A stretch of 64,000 nt of DNA from Akkermansiaceae bacterium UBA6138. GTDB lineage: Bacteria > Verrucomicrobiota > Verrucomicrobiia > Verrucomicrobiales > DEV007. This document shows positions 33,297-42,074 of the stretch, piece after piece. The notes below the pieces were generated by a model, which was given only the letters and a program-made list of their open reading frames with translations, was not told the origin of the DNA and did not search any database. The stretch is taken from the NCBI GenBank assembly GCA_002422425.1, contig DIVG01000005.1, positions 1 to 64,000 of the forward strand, written 5' to 3'. A program made the translations under genes and the position numbers. How positions within the stretch are numbered: position 1 is the first letter of the stretch; each line of letters starts with the position of its first letter.

Positions 33297-34373
33297 GTGG
33301 ACTACTCATCACTCATCGAGAGAAAACGGCTCCGACTTCCGGAACTGGAGTCGAATATGGCGCAGGATGGCTTTTTTGACGATCCCCGTGCCGCCGGCGA
33401 GTTGACGCGGGAGTATAACCGGCTCAAGAACCTGCTAGATGACTGGGAAGCACTCGCGAAGGCCCGCGCCGATCTCATGGACAATCTCGAGCTCGCCAAA
33501 TCAGGTGATGCCGAGATGGCGGAGATGGCCGAGGAGGAGATACCCGCGCTCGGAAAGTGCATTGCCGAACTTGAGAGTCGCGTTCAGTATGCGCTGCTGC
33601 CGCATGATCCGACCGAGGACCGTGATGCCATTGTCGAAATACGTGCCGGGACGGGAGGAGACGAGGCTTCGCTCTTTGCCGGGGATCTCTACCGCATGTA
33701 TCAGCGTTACGCCGAACAGCGTGGCTGGAAAACTGAACCGGTCGAGTCGAGCCCGTCGGAAGTCGGTGGTTTCAAAGAAGTGGTTTTCAAGGTGACGGGC
33801 GAGGAGGTCTTCCGCTTTTTAAAATACGAGAGCGGTGTGCACCGCGTCCAGCGGGTCCCGAGCACGGAGACGCAGGGGCGCATCCACACCTCGACCGCGA
33901 CGGTGGCAGTGCTCCCCGAGGCCGAGGAAGTTGATGTCGAGCTAAAGCCCGACGAACTCCACATTCAGGCGACCCGCTCGGGCGGACCGGGCGGTCAGCA
34001 CGTCAACACGACCGACTCCGCCGTGCAGATCACGCATCTGCCCACGGGGATCATGGTGAAGTGTCAGGATGGACGCAGCCAGGGTAAGAACAAGGAAAAA
34101 GCGCTTCAGATCCTGAGGGCCAAGTTGCTCGAAGCGAAGATTCGCGAAGAGTCCGAGAAATACTCGGCCCATCGGAAAGACCTGATCGGTTCGGGTGGCC
34201 GCGAGGAAAAAATCCGCACCTACAATTACCCGCAGAACAGGCTGACTGATCACCGGGTCAATCTCACCCTCTACAATCTCGATCAGGTCGTGACCGGCGA
34301 GCTTTCCGGCGTGATTGAAGTCCTGCAGGCCTCCGAGATGGAAGACCGACTGGCGGAGCTGGAGGCGGGTTGA
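33297..34373 (+). CDS. prfA: Peptide chain release factor 1
   Basis: This 358-residue release factor recognises UAA and UAG and hydrolyses peptidyl-tRNA. It has the GGQ motif at about 232-234 (S-G-G-P-G-G-Q-H-V-N). The codon-reading tripeptide region reads V-P-S-T-E-T-Q-G-R (about 186-194); RF1 usually has P-A-T or P-V-T, so P-S-T is a conservative variant. The A-G-T-G-G-D-E-A signature near 119-126 is present. The start is a GTG; the ATG at 33360 would cut the N-terminal helices. It sits 104 bp after rpmE. Confidence 0.94.
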   Translation: MDYSSLIERKRLRLPELESNMAQDGFFDDPRAAGELTREYNRLKNLLDDWEALAKARADLMDNLELAKSGDAEMAEMAEEEIPALGKCIAELESRVQYALLPHDPTEDRDAIVEIRAGTGGDEASLFAGDLYRMYQRYAEQRGWKTEPVESSPSEVGGFKEVVFKVTGEEVFRFLKYESGVHRVQRVPSTETQGRIHTSTATVAVLPEAEEVDVELKPDELHIQATRSGGPGGQHVNTTDSAVQITHLPTGIMVKCQDGRSQGKNKEKALQILRAKLLEAKIREESEKYSAHRKDLIGSGGREEKIRTYNYPQNRLTDHRVNLTLYNLDQVVTGELSGVIEVLQASEMEDRLAELEAG

Positions 34374-34405
34374 TCGGCGGCGGGGCGGAGAGCGGTCCCC
34401 TCCGC

Positions 34406-35143
34406 TTACATGGTCTTCCCATCCACCGGGCCGGTCGCGCCTTCGTCCCCCGGGGTCGTGTCTTCAATGACGATACCCGCTTCGGCGGCGAAATCGGCGA
34501 GGGCAAGTTCCTCCATTGCGGCGCGTTCGGTTTCCATTCGATCGAGGTCGGAAGTGTTGATGCTGTCCCGGGCGACGCGAGCGCGACCCTTCGCTTTTTC
34601 TTTTTCCTCACGCACCATTTCCTCGAGGCGGTTGAGGGTGTCGCCGGCGCCGCCGATTTCATTGATCATGCCGGCAGCCATTTCGTTAAGCTCGGCGGTG
34701 GCTTTGGCGATCCGGGTGGCGCTGATATCACGCTTGAGGGACTCGATTTTGTCCTGTGCCGATTTCACGGCGACGTCGCGTGAGGTTTTAAGTTCTTCAT
34801 AGGTCTTTTCGGCCTCCTCCAGCTGCTCGACATTCGAGGCGTGGCCTTCTTTGAGCTGTTGCAGACGCAGAGCGTAGTCGCCGGCGAGTTTTCGATTGCC
34901 GGCCTTGAGATGGGCACCGGCTTTGGCGGTGAGTTCGCGGATTTCTTTTTCCTCGCGAGTCACCTGGGACATGAGTCGCTCGCAGAGTCCGGCGTGGGCG
35001 GCGAGCCCTTTATTGTATTCGGAGATCTGTTGGCGCAGGTTTTCTTTTTCCACCTCGAGGAGGGCTTCCGGGTTTTGTTTCTCCAGCCCCGAGACAAAGA
35101 GTCCGAAAAAGCCGCGAATGAGATTGCCGATGCGTTTGAACAT
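34406..35143 (-). CDS. pspA: Phage shock protein A / IM30-family protein
   Basis: The protein has 245 residues from the ATG at 35143. The open frame extends much further but that part is antisense to the uracil-DNA glycosylase gene. The N-terminus is an amphipathic helix (M-F-K-R-I-G-N-L-I-R-G-F-F). Almost all of residues 25-215 is alpha-helical coiled coil rich in Glu, Lys and Gln, matching PspA/Vipp1. The C-terminal 30 residues are acidic and disordered. PspA binds and stabilises stressed inner membrane and is an ESCRT-III-like protein. No pspB, pspC or pspF is adjacent. It converges on prfA (32-bp gap) and diverges from the glycosylase gene (168-bp gap). Confidence 0.85.
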   Translation of the reverse strand: MFKRIGNLIRGFFGLFVSGLEKQNPEALLEVEKENLRQQISEYNKGLAAHAGLCERLMSQVTREEKEIRELTAKAGAHLKAGNRKLAGDYALRLQQLKEGHASNVEQLEEAEKTYEELKTSRDVAVKSAQDKIESLKRDISATRIAKATAELNEMAAGMINEIGGAGDTLNRLEEMVREEKEKAKGRARVARDSINTSDLDRMETERAAMEELALADFAAEAGIVIEDTTPGDEGATGPVDGKTM

Positions 35144-35311
35144 TGCCGTGGTGGGGTGGTGTTTGAAAAAGAAGCCGCTGGATAGTGTTGCACGGTCGGG
35201 GCGGAAATCAAAAGCCGAAAACGGCTCTGAGAACGGCATTTTTGGGATTCGGGAGCGCTTTTTTTCATTTTGGCGGTAGCAGCGTATCGGCACGAGGTCT
35301 AAGATTCGTTC

Positions 35312-36292
35312 ATGGGAGGGAAAAACTCTATCGCACTGGGCTTGTTCACCCTCGCCGAAATTCTTGAGCGGGAAAAACGCCGTGGCGCGGAGACGATCGC
35401 TCTTTTGCCGGAGTCGGTGAATCGTCTCCGCGCGATCCCCGGGGCGTTCGACCAGGCGGGGCTTCCGGCGGCGGTAAAGCCGACCGGGGAGACGAGGCCG
35501 GGAAATTCCGTTGTTCCGGTCCGGCCCGGGGTTGAGTCCTCCCCGGAGAGGCTGATGTCGATAAGCGAGCCGGATACCGCTCCGGCCCTGCCGCCGGGCC
35601 GCCGTTTCCCCATCCCTGCCGTGGCGGAGGCAGACCGCACCGAGGCCTGGGCGCGAGCCTGCCTGAATACCGTGTTCAAGGCGGTTAAGTCCTGTCCTGA
35701 CTGCCGCGGGCTTGGCACGCTCCACGACACGGTCGTTTTTGCGACGGGGAACCCGCAGGCGGAGATCATGTTTGTGGGAGATGCCCCGGGAGCGGAGGAA
35801 GAAAAGGCGCGCCGGCCGTTCGTCGGCCCTGCAGGGCAAAAGCTTGAGCAAATTCTCAAGGCGATGGGGTTGCCGCGCGAGCAGGTCTACCTTACAAATC
35901 TCCTTAAGTTCAGACCGAGAAAGGGGGATGGCCGCTTCCAGGGGGCGACTGACCGCCCGCCGCAGCAGGATGAGATGGCGGTCTCGCTGCCCTACCTTCG
36001 CGCCGAGATCGAGGTGGTGCGGCCTAAAGTGATCGTCTCGCTGGGTCGCATTGCCGCGGAGGGGATGCTTGAAAAGGGTGGCAGCCTGGCGAGCTTTCGC
36101 GAGACAGAGCAACGGATCGACGGGACTCCTGTCATCGTGACCTGCGACCTGCGCTACCTGTTGCGTCAGGAATCCGAGGGGGATGCCGGAAAGGCAAAAG
36201 CCGCGAAGCGGCTCCTTTGGGAAGATATGCTGCAGGTAATGGACCGGCTCGGGATGCCGGTGACGGAGAAAGAGCGCCAGTATTTTCTTTGA
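35312..36292 (+). CDS. Divergent family-4-like uracil-DNA glycosylase
   Basis: This 326-residue protein has a disordered, Pro-rich N-terminal region (about 1-115) before the glycosylase domain (about 115-315). The domain has C128-P-D-C131 and the motif G-D-A-P-G-A-E-E (156-163; family 4 normally has G-E-A-P-G-x-x-E). The strand L-T-N-L-L-K-F-R-P (194-202) has Phe200 where the third iron-sulfur Cys should be. The stretch P-Q-Q-D-E-M-A-V-S-L-P-Y-L (217-229) has Ser225 in place of the fourth Cys. The H-P-S motif is replaced by T-C-D-L-R-Y-L-L-R (277-285). C117 and C278 may or may not rescue a cluster. Uracil excision is thus uncertain. It starts an operon with the DUF4230 gene (5-bp gap). Confidence 0.75.
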   Translation: MGGKNSIALGLFTLAEILEREKRRGAETIALLPESVNRLRAIPGAFDQAGLPAAVKPTGETRPGNSVVPVRPGVESSPERLMSISEPDTAPALPPGRRFPIPAVAEADRTEAWARACLNTVFKAVKSCPDCRGLGTLHDTVVFATGNPQAEIMFVGDAPGAEEEKARRPFVGPAGQKLEQILKAMGLPREQVYLTNLLKFRPRKGDGRFQGATDRPPQQDEMAVSLPYLRAEIEVVRPKVIVSLGRIAAEGMLEKGGSLASFRETEQRIDGTPVIVTCDLRYLLRQESEGDAGKAKAAKRLLWEDMLQVMDRLGMPVTEKERQYFL

Positions 36293-36297
36293 AAGCC

Positions 36298-37104
36298 ATG
36301 ATGCTACCGAAGGATTTGCCCGCCCCTAACCACCGCGATCTCCCTCCGCCGCGCCGCGAAGGCGGTGGCGGGGTCATCATGCTCGTGATTTTCGTGGTCG
36401 CAGGACTGATCGTGTATCTGGCACCGATCTGGCTCGTCAATAAATCGATAGAGACAGCCGGGGAGACAGCCGGAGAAGTGGCGAAGATCTTTCGTCCTAC
36501 CGTGACGGTGACGACCTTTAACGAGTGGCGTGAGTTAAACGCCAGGGCGACGGGGGGGAATATCCTCGAAGTCGCGACGGCTTTATCGTCGGAGCGTTTC
36601 TCCCGCACTTCGAACGTCGCGATGTTCGGCCGGGTGCTGCCGGGGACGACGACCGTGTCTGAGATCACGGTGCCGGCAACCTACCGCTTTTACATCGATC
36701 TCAATGAAGAGTGGAACCTTCTCGCTGACGAAAGACGTCTCGTCGTCGTTGCTCCGGTTCCGCGTCCCACTCTCCCGGTTGCTTTTGACACGAGGGAAAT
36801 GCGAAAGAAAACGGAGTCAGGCTGGGCTCGGTGGGACGGGGCGGAACATCTCGTCGCTCTGGAGAAAGAGCTTACGGCGAAACTCGTGGAACGAGCCTCG
36901 CATCCGGCCACGCTGGAAAAAATCCGTGAAGAGAGTCGCGCGGCGGTGGCCCGGTTCGTCCGCAAATGGCTTCTCGACAAAGAAGCCTGGGGCAAAGGAA
37001 GATTTGAAGAGATCGTGGTTGTCTTCCCCGGCGAGGAAGACAAGCCTGTCACGTCCCTTCTGCCGTCCTTGCGGCTCGATTCGGAGAGGGAGCCGGCGCG
37101 CTAA
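36298..37104 (+). CDS. DUF4230 membrane-anchored protein
   Basis: The protein has 268 residues from the ATG at 36298, five bases after the glycosylase stop; a frame reaching 36217 overlaps that gene. An N-terminal proline-rich basic stretch is followed by one membrane segment (about 26-47) and a periplasmic domain. It fits the DUF4230 family (T-V-T-V-T-T-F-N-E-W-R-E-L strand, then alternating strands around V-P-A-T-Y-R-F-Y-I-D-L and helices toward the end). The function is unknown. Its stop directly abuts that of the convergent secreted gene at 37105. The close spacing after the glycosylase suggests translational coupling, without a known functional link. Confidence 0.72.
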   Translation: MMLPKDLPAPNHRDLPPPRREGGGGVIMLVIFVVAGLIVYLAPIWLVNKSIETAGETAGEVAKIFRPTVTVTTFNEWRELNARATGGNILEVATALSSERFSRTSNVAMFGRVLPGTTTVSEITVPATYRFYIDLNEEWNLLADERRLVVVAPVPRPTLPVAFDTREMRKKTESGWARWDGAEHLVALEKELTAKLVERASHPATLEKIREESRAAVARFVRKWLLDKEAWGKGRFEEIVVVFPGEEDKPVTSLLPSLRLDSEREPAR

Positions 37105-38127
37105 TCATTGCTCCGGTTGGGCGGGGGTGGCGGCCCCGGGCCATTGACTTGCTGATTCGGGTTGGTTCCCGGGCGATCCGATGAGGCGGCCGCGCAACTC
37201 GCTGACCATGGCGATGGCCGCAGAGGCGCTGCCGGTGCCGTTCTCGGTCAGACTGACATTGGCGAAGGGGTTGTTCGACCCGAGTTGCCGCCAGGGACCG
37301 TCGGGCACTTCGTCGATCTCGACAAAACGCCAGTCGACGGTTCCATACCCACCCTCAAATTGGAGGAAGTCGCGCACAGCCGGCGAGACGTCGAGGCCGG
37401 CCCCGCGATTACCAGCGGTCTTCGGGCGCTGGTCCCCGAAGACATACTCCCAGTCATCGGTCTCGAAGGGGCCGACATCCTCCCACTGCGCATAGCAGAT
37501 GAGGTCGCCCCTTCGGATCGCGATCCAGCGGCCTTTCAGGACGGTGCGGCCATTCCGGTAAAAGGACGTGTTGAACCACGGAATGACGGCGCGAGCCGAC
37601 GCTTTTGTCCCGGTCCGGCTGATGTCGTTGTAAGGGAGGGCGAAATAAAAGGGATTCTGGCCGGGGGTGAAGTCTTTGGGGAGATAGCCGATGCGGTTGG
37701 AAGGTTTCGGGTTGTCGTAGCCGCCGTAGTTGGAAGTCCAGCGCTTGTCCCACGCGCTCACGGTGTTGGGAGTCGGATTATTGGCGGTGGGAAGTTCGCC
37801 GATCCAGAAGACGGTGGTGACAATGTCCCGCTTCCAGGGAAAGCGGGTGTAGACTGTCCGCGGCTGGGTCGGGGCGAAGACTCTCGGCAGGGTATTTTGG
37901 GGGATGGCTACGGGGAAAGTGCCCGGGACGAGGAGCTCGGAGCCCGAGGCGACCAGAGACGGCGGACCGGGCTCATCCGTAAGCGCCCCGGGATTGATTC
38001 CGATCGCGGAGACGACGGGGCGGCTGATCAGGGGCGTCGTCTGATTCGGTTGAGCGGAGACCGCCCCTGGCAGAGCCGAGAGCATTATGCCGAATACGTA
38101 AGCGAAAATGGGGAAGGTCCGTTTCAC
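37105..38127 (-). CDS. Exported hypothetical protein, possible double-psi beta-barrel
   Basis: The protein has 340 residues starting at a GTG, with a Sec signal peptide (about 1-25, ending V-S-A-Q). Residues about 85-300 look like a compact beta-rich domain. It includes the run Y-A-Q-W-E-D-V-G-P-F-E (about 207-217) and G-L-D-V-S-P-A-V-R-D-F-L (about 240-251), which resembles the double-psi beta-barrel motif of RlpA/3D-type proteins, with D-V-S in the place of an active Asp region. This resemblance is weak. The last 50 residues are low complexity. No cofactor motif is visible. Its stop abuts the DUF4230 stop (convergent). Upstream (38128-38301) is AT-rich and contains TATAAT on the minus strand but no matching -35. 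Confidence 0.5.
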   Translation of the reverse strand: MKRTFPIFAYVFGIMLSALPGAVSAQPNQTTPLISRPVVSAIGINPGALTDEPGPPSLVASGSELLVPGTFPVAIPQNTLPRVFAPTQPRTVYTRFPWKRDIVTTVFWIGELPTANNPTPNTVSAWDKRWTSNYGGYDNPKPSNRIGYLPKDFTPGQNPFYFALPYNDISRTGTKASARAVIPWFNTSFYRNGRTVLKGRWIAIRRGDLICYAQWEDVGPFETDDWEYVFGDQRPKTAGNRGAGLDVSPAVRDFLQFEGGYGTVDWRFVEIDEVPDGPWRQLGSNNPFANVSLTENGTGSASAAIAMVSELRGRLIGSPGNQPESASQWPGAATPAQPEQ

Positions 38128-38301
38128 TGATATCTCAAGGGTTGAGCTGATCGCGTCCCGGAAAAATTGTGTTCGAGTCCGCTAAAACCTGCAATCAATT
38201 GAGCATAATTATCACCATTTTCCAGAAAATTTATTGAGATGTCTTAATTATAAAGAGCTTTGAAGTAAATTCCCGTCCTACGAGGTCTCACCGGAAGAAG
38301 C

Positions 38302-39915
38302 CTAATCAAGCCGCTCACTGCGCTTCAGCACGGTATCGACCTGCCAGTGAAGATCGTCGCGTTCGGGATGATCAAGGGTGAAGTGGAGCCCCCGGCTTTC
38401 CTTGCGGCTTTCGGCTGACTTGACGATGAGTGAGGCAGTTTCGACAAGGTTTCTCAACTCAAGCAACTCGGCGGTGACGCGGAAGTTCCAGTAAAACTCC
38501 GCTACTTCACGGCGGAGATTCTGAAGACGAGTCGCGGCGCGCTGGAGGCGTTTGTCGGTGCGCACGATGGAGACGTAGTCCCACATGAGACGTCTGATCT
38601 CGTCCCAGTTGTGGTAGATAACGACAAGTTCGTCGACGTCGGTGACATCGCCCGAGACCCATTCCGGCAGGGTTAATTTTTCGCGGACCTGACCAATCGG
38701 TATCTTGTCGAGACAATCAACAAGGGCGAGTTTGGAGACAACGACGCCCTCAAGGAGCGAGTTGCTCGCGAGGCGATTGGCCCCGTGGAGACCGGTGCAG
38801 GCGACCTCGCCGACAGCCCAGAGTCCGGCGAGGGAGGTCGCTCCGTGCACGTCGGTTTTCACTCCGCCGCACTGATAGTGCGCGGCAGGAACGACAGGAA
38901 TCGGCTGCTTTGTGATGTCGATGTCAACGCCGAGGCAGGTGTCGTAAATGTTCGGGAAACGCGAGCGGATGAAATCGGCGGGCTTGTGGGTGATGTCGAG
39001 AAAGACGCAGGGACCGCCGGTCCTCTTAATCTCACGGTCTATCGCCCGGGCAACGATGTCACGGGGCGCGAGAGAACCGCGCGGATCGTATTCATGCATA
39101 AAGCGGCGCCCGTGCCGGTCGATCAGTTCAGCGCCCTCGCCGCGCATCGCCTCGGTAATAAGAAAGGATTTTAGCTCGTGATGGTAGAGGCAGGTGGGGT
39201 GAAACTGGATGAACTCCATGTTCGCGATTTCGCATCCGGCCCGCCAGGCCATCGCGACGCCGTCGCCGGTCGCGATGTCGGGATTGGTGGTATAAAGGTA
39301 AACCCGTCCGCTCCCGCCGGTGCAGAGCAGAACCCGGTCCGAGCGCAGGGTGATGACGGTGCCTTTTTCCTCGTCGAGGGCATAGATTCCGACGCAGCGC
39401 TGCGGCGCGTCGAGGGCGAGTTTCGAAGTGGTGATCAGATCGATCGCAAAGTGGTGCTCGTAGAGATCGATACGTGGCGAGGCTTTCACCGCGGCAAGAA
39501 GCTTTGTCTCGATTTCCCTTCCGGTGGTGTCTTTATGGTGGAGAATGCGCCGCCGCGTGTGGCCACCCTCGCGACCGAGTTCGATGACCTCCTCACCGGT
39601 GTCGGAAACGGTCCCGTCAAAGTTGACGCCCCAGTTCACGAGTTCTTCGATGGCATCCGGACCATCACTGACGATGCGGCGCACGACCGGCTCGGGGCAG
39701 AGACCGGCTCCGGCGTCGAGAGTGTCGGCAACATGGCGGTCGAAGGAATCATCCTCGCTTTGGACACAGGCAATCCCGCCCTGAGCCCAGGCGGTGTTTG
39801 TACTCGCCGCGTCGCGTTTTGTCACGATCGCGACCGTTCCATGTTCTGCTGCCCGGAGGGCAAAGCTCAGCCCGGAGATTCCGCTCCCGACTACGATAAA
39901 GTCGTAGGTTTTCAC
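38302..39915 (-). CDS. nadB: L-aspartate oxidase
   Basis: The protein has 537 residues, the family length, with a GTG start at 39915. NadB oxidises aspartate to iminoaspartate in NAD biosynthesis. The FAD motif is V-G-S-G-I-S-G-L (7-14). The conserved region S-T-N-T-A-W-A-Q-G-G-I-A (about 37-48) and the R-E-G-G-H-T-R-R active region (about 115-122) are present. G-E-V-A-C-T-G-L-H-G-A-N-R-L-A-S-N-S-L-L-E is near 360. It is the last gene of the operon PQQ protein, panC, nadB (39-bp gap after panC). nadA and nadC are not here. Confidence 0.95.
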   Translation of the reverse strand: MKTYDFIVVGSGISGLSFALRAAEHGTVAIVTKRDAASTNTAWAQGGIACVQSEDDSFDRHVADTLDAGAGLCPEPVVRRIVSDGPDAIEELVNWGVNFDGTVSDTGEEVIELGREGGHTRRRILHHKDTTGREIETKLLAAVKASPRIDLYEHHFAIDLITTSKLALDAPQRCVGIYALDEEKGTVITLRSDRVLLCTGGSGRVYLYTTNPDIATGDGVAMAWRAGCEIANMEFIQFHPTCLYHHELKSFLITEAMRGEGAELIDRHGRRFMHEYDPRGSLAPRDIVARAIDREIKRTGGPCVFLDITHKPADFIRSRFPNIYDTCLGVDIDITKQPIPVVPAAHYQCGGVKTDVHGATSLAGLWAVGEVACTGLHGANRLASNSLLEGVVVSKLALVDCLDKIPIGQVREKLTLPEWVSGDVTDVDELVVIYHNWDEIRRLMWDYVSIVRTDKRLQRAATRLQNLRREVAEFYWNFRVTAELLELRNLVETASLIVKSAESRKESRGLHFTLDHPERDDLHWQVDTVLKRSERLD

Positions 39916-39954
39916 TGGTTCTCTTTACGCTGATCGGTGGGAATAAGTAAACCG

Positions 39955-40812
39955 CTAATCTCGAGGCAGTCCGACATTGTCGATGAGGCGGGTTTTTCCG
40001 AAAAAGGCGGCCGCGAGGAGTCTCGGGATCTGCCCGGTAAAGGTCTCCAGCGGGGCAAGGGTGGTGGCGTCGACGATCTCGAAGTAGTCGAGGCGGGCGA
40101 GGGAGGCGGCCGCGAATCGGTCGAGGAAGGCTTTGCGGGCGTCGCAAGGCGTCTTGATCGCTCCCGAGGCGATGCCGGCGGCGATGTCGCGGAGGGAGCG
40201 CACAAGGGCAGGGGCCTCGGCGCGCTGGGCGGCGGTGAGGTAGGTATTACGCGAGCTCAGGGCGAGGCCGTCCTCTTCCCGCACGGTGGGACCGGCGACG
40301 ATGCGAACCGGGAAATCGAGATCGCGGACGAGTCGGCGGATCACGGCGAGTTGCTGGAAATCTTTTTCTCCAAAGATCGCGGCATCGGGCCGGATGAGAT
40401 TGAATAGTTTTGCGACGACCGTGCAGACGCCGTCAAAATGCCCCGGCCGACTCGCTCCGCAAAGGTTCCCGGAGAGACGGTCCTCGGTCACGGTGATGGA
40501 GCGGTCGGGGGCGTAGACTTCGCTGAGGTCGGGGGCGAAGACGGCATCGACACCATGATCGGCGCACTTTTCCAGATCGGCTTCGAGGGGCCTCGGGTAG
40601 GCGTCGAAGTCCTCGTTGGGGCCGAACTGGACCGGGTTCACGAAGATCGTTGCGATGACATCGCCGCCCTTTCCCGCCTCGCCGCGGGCTTGATCAAAAA
40701 GGCTCGTGTGGCCGCGATGGAGGGCACCCATCGTGGGGACGAGGACGCGCCGGGCATCGCCTCGCGCCGTCAGCCAGGCGTTGAGTTCCGCCTTCGTTCG
40801 CAATAATTTCAT
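39955..40812 (-). CDS. panC: Pantothenate synthetase
   Basis: The enzyme joins pantoate and beta-alanine with ATP to make pantothenate. From the ATG at 40812 the protein is 285 residues, the expected length; an upstream ATG at 40836 adds eight and overlaps the previous gene. Motifs present: P-T-M-G-A-L-H-R-G-H (26-35, the HIGH-type nucleotide site), N-P-x-Q-F-G-P-N-E-D (about 68-77), the K-D-F-Q-Q-L region (about 151-156) and L-S-S-R-N (about 186-190). It follows the PQQ-type gene by 5 bp and precedes nadB, linking two vitamin/cofactor steps that share aspartate as a source. Confidence 0.95.
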   Translation of the reverse strand: MKLLRTKAELNAWLTARGDARRVLVPTMGALHRGHTSLFDQARGEAGKGGDVIATIFVNPVQFGPNEDFDAYPRPLEADLEKCADHGVDAVFAPDLSEVYAPDRSITVTEDRLSGNLCGASRPGHFDGVCTVVAKLFNLIRPDAAIFGEKDFQQLAVIRRLVRDLDFPVRIVAGPTVREEDGLALSSRNTYLTAAQRAEAPALVRSLRDIAAGIASGAIKTPCDARKAFLDRFAAASLARLDYFEIVDATTLAPLETFTGQIPRLLAAAFFGKTRLIDNVGLPRD

Positions 40813-40817
40813 CAATG

Positions 40818-42074
40818 TCAGGATCCCGCGATGCATATAAGCGCCGCTTCGGTGCGGAGGTAGAGGCGGCCGTTCGCGACGGCGGGTGACGCGCTCGATC
40901 CGCTGCCGAGATTGCTGCGACCAAGGACCTTGAAAGTGTCGCCCGCTTCGACGATGACGAGTTCACCTTCGCGGCTGAGGTTGAGAAGTTTACCGTCCAC
41001 GGCGAGGGGTGAGGCGAAAAAGTTGCCGCCGACCCGCTCTTTGTAGATCCCTTTTCCGGTCTCGGCATCGAGGCAGGCAAGGATGCCGCCGTCTCCCCAG
41101 AGGTAGAGGCGTCCCTCGTAATAAAGGGGGGTCGGCACGTAGCCGAGTCCGTCGCTGAGCCCGAGCGCATAGACAACATCCGGTTCGCCGCTCGCTTTCG
41201 GCCGCAGCGCCGTGCCCTGACGTCCCTGGCCACCCGAGCCGAAAGTGGCAAAGACGGTGCCGCGCCCCGGGGCGATCGACCCCACGCTCCGCTGATTGTA
41301 TTCGCCGTCATAACCCCAGAGGACCTTGCCGCTCTTCGGATCGAGACCTTTCCATCCATCATTGGTCTGCACGACGACGACGATTTCCTTTCCATCCACG
41401 CTCATGGAGACGGGGGTGCTGTAGGCGGTGAGGTGTTTTTCCTCGGTCCCGGGGGTGGTGCGCTCAAGTTCCCAAAGCGACTCGCCGGTGGCGGGGTTTA
41501 GTCCCATGACGAGGCTCTTGCGCCGTTCGACCGAGTCGGTGTGGATAATGAGGACGCCGTCGGAAAGGATGGGCGAGGCGCCGAAGCCGTGATCCGAGGT
41601 AAACTCGGGCCACTCGCGTTTCCAGACGAGTTTGCCCGCATGATCGAGGGCGATCGCCTCGGTGCGTTTGCCCGAACCCCACACGGCGTAGATGCGATCG
41701 GAGTCAGCGACAGGCGTGGAAGAGGCGAAGTTGTTAAAATTGTGCAGATTGTGTCCTTCGACGGGTGCTTCCCAGCTCCATTGGCGGGCCCCTGTGGCCG
41801 CGTCGAAGCACTCAAGGCGGCGATTTGTCCCGTCGGCGGCGGCAAGGGTGAGAAAAAGCTTTTCACCCCAAAGCACGGGTGAGGAATGGCCGACCCCGTC
41901 GAGGGGAGTGGACCAGGCGTAATCGCTCGCTCTGACCTCGTTGCGCAGCCCCGTCATCTTTCCGACCCCGGCCCCGTCCTTTCCGCGAAAGCGCGACCAC
42001 TCCTGGGCCTGTGCGTGCGTGAGCAGGAGAAAGGCGGAGAAGGCGACGAGCGGTAGGAAAGCGCGGTGAATCAT
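40818..42074 (-). CDS. Exported PQQ-type beta-propeller protein
   Basis: This 418-residue protein has a signal peptide (about 1-24, ending A-Q-A). The mature part starts W-S-R-F-R-G-K-D-G-A-G and contains several PQQ/quinoprotein-like repeats (L-Y-x-W-G-x-G-x-x-x-C-L-D-A-x-T-G-x). The cofactor-ligand set of true PQQ dehydrogenases is not evident, so it is probably a BamB-like or sensor propeller and not an enzyme. It starts an operon with panC and nadB, an odd combination. A related propeller lies at 43794, and the N-termini of both carry W-x-R-F-R-G-x-x-G-x-G-x. Confidence 0.83.
   Translation of the reverse strand: MIHRAFLPLVAFSAFLLLTHAQAQEWSRFRGKDGAGVGKMTGLRNEVRASDYAWSTPLDGVGHSSPVLWGEKLFLTLAAADGTNRRLECFDAATGARQWSWEAPVEGHNLHNFNNFASSTPVADSDRIYAVWGSGKRTEAIALDHAGKLVWKREWPEFTSDHGFGASPILSDGVLIIHTDSVERRKSLVMGLNPATGESLWELERTTPGTEEKHLTAYSTPVSMSVDGKEIVVVVQTNDGWKGLDPKSGKVLWGYDGEYNQRSVGSIAPGRGTVFATFGSGGQGRQGTALRPKASGEPDVVYALGLSDGLGYVPTPLYYEGRLYLWGDGGILACLDAETGKGIYKERVGGNFFASPLAVDGKLLNLSREGELVIVEAGDTFKVLGRSNLGSGSSASPAVANGRLYLRTEAALICIAGS

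Noticed and set aside
33852..33880. PST tripeptide in release factor 1 as a sign of altered codon recognition
   Set aside because: Ser for Ala or Val is a conservative change in the RF1 motif, and the surrounding RF1 features and GGQ are normal.
35144..36112. Long minus-strand extension upstream of the PspA start (frame 34406-36112)
   Set aside because: It is antisense to the glycosylase gene, low in protein-like composition, and the PspA N-terminal helix starts cleanly at 35143.
38245..38255. TATAAT on the minus strand before the exported protein at 37105
   Set aside because: No -35 element at a suitable distance, and the region is simply AT-rich.
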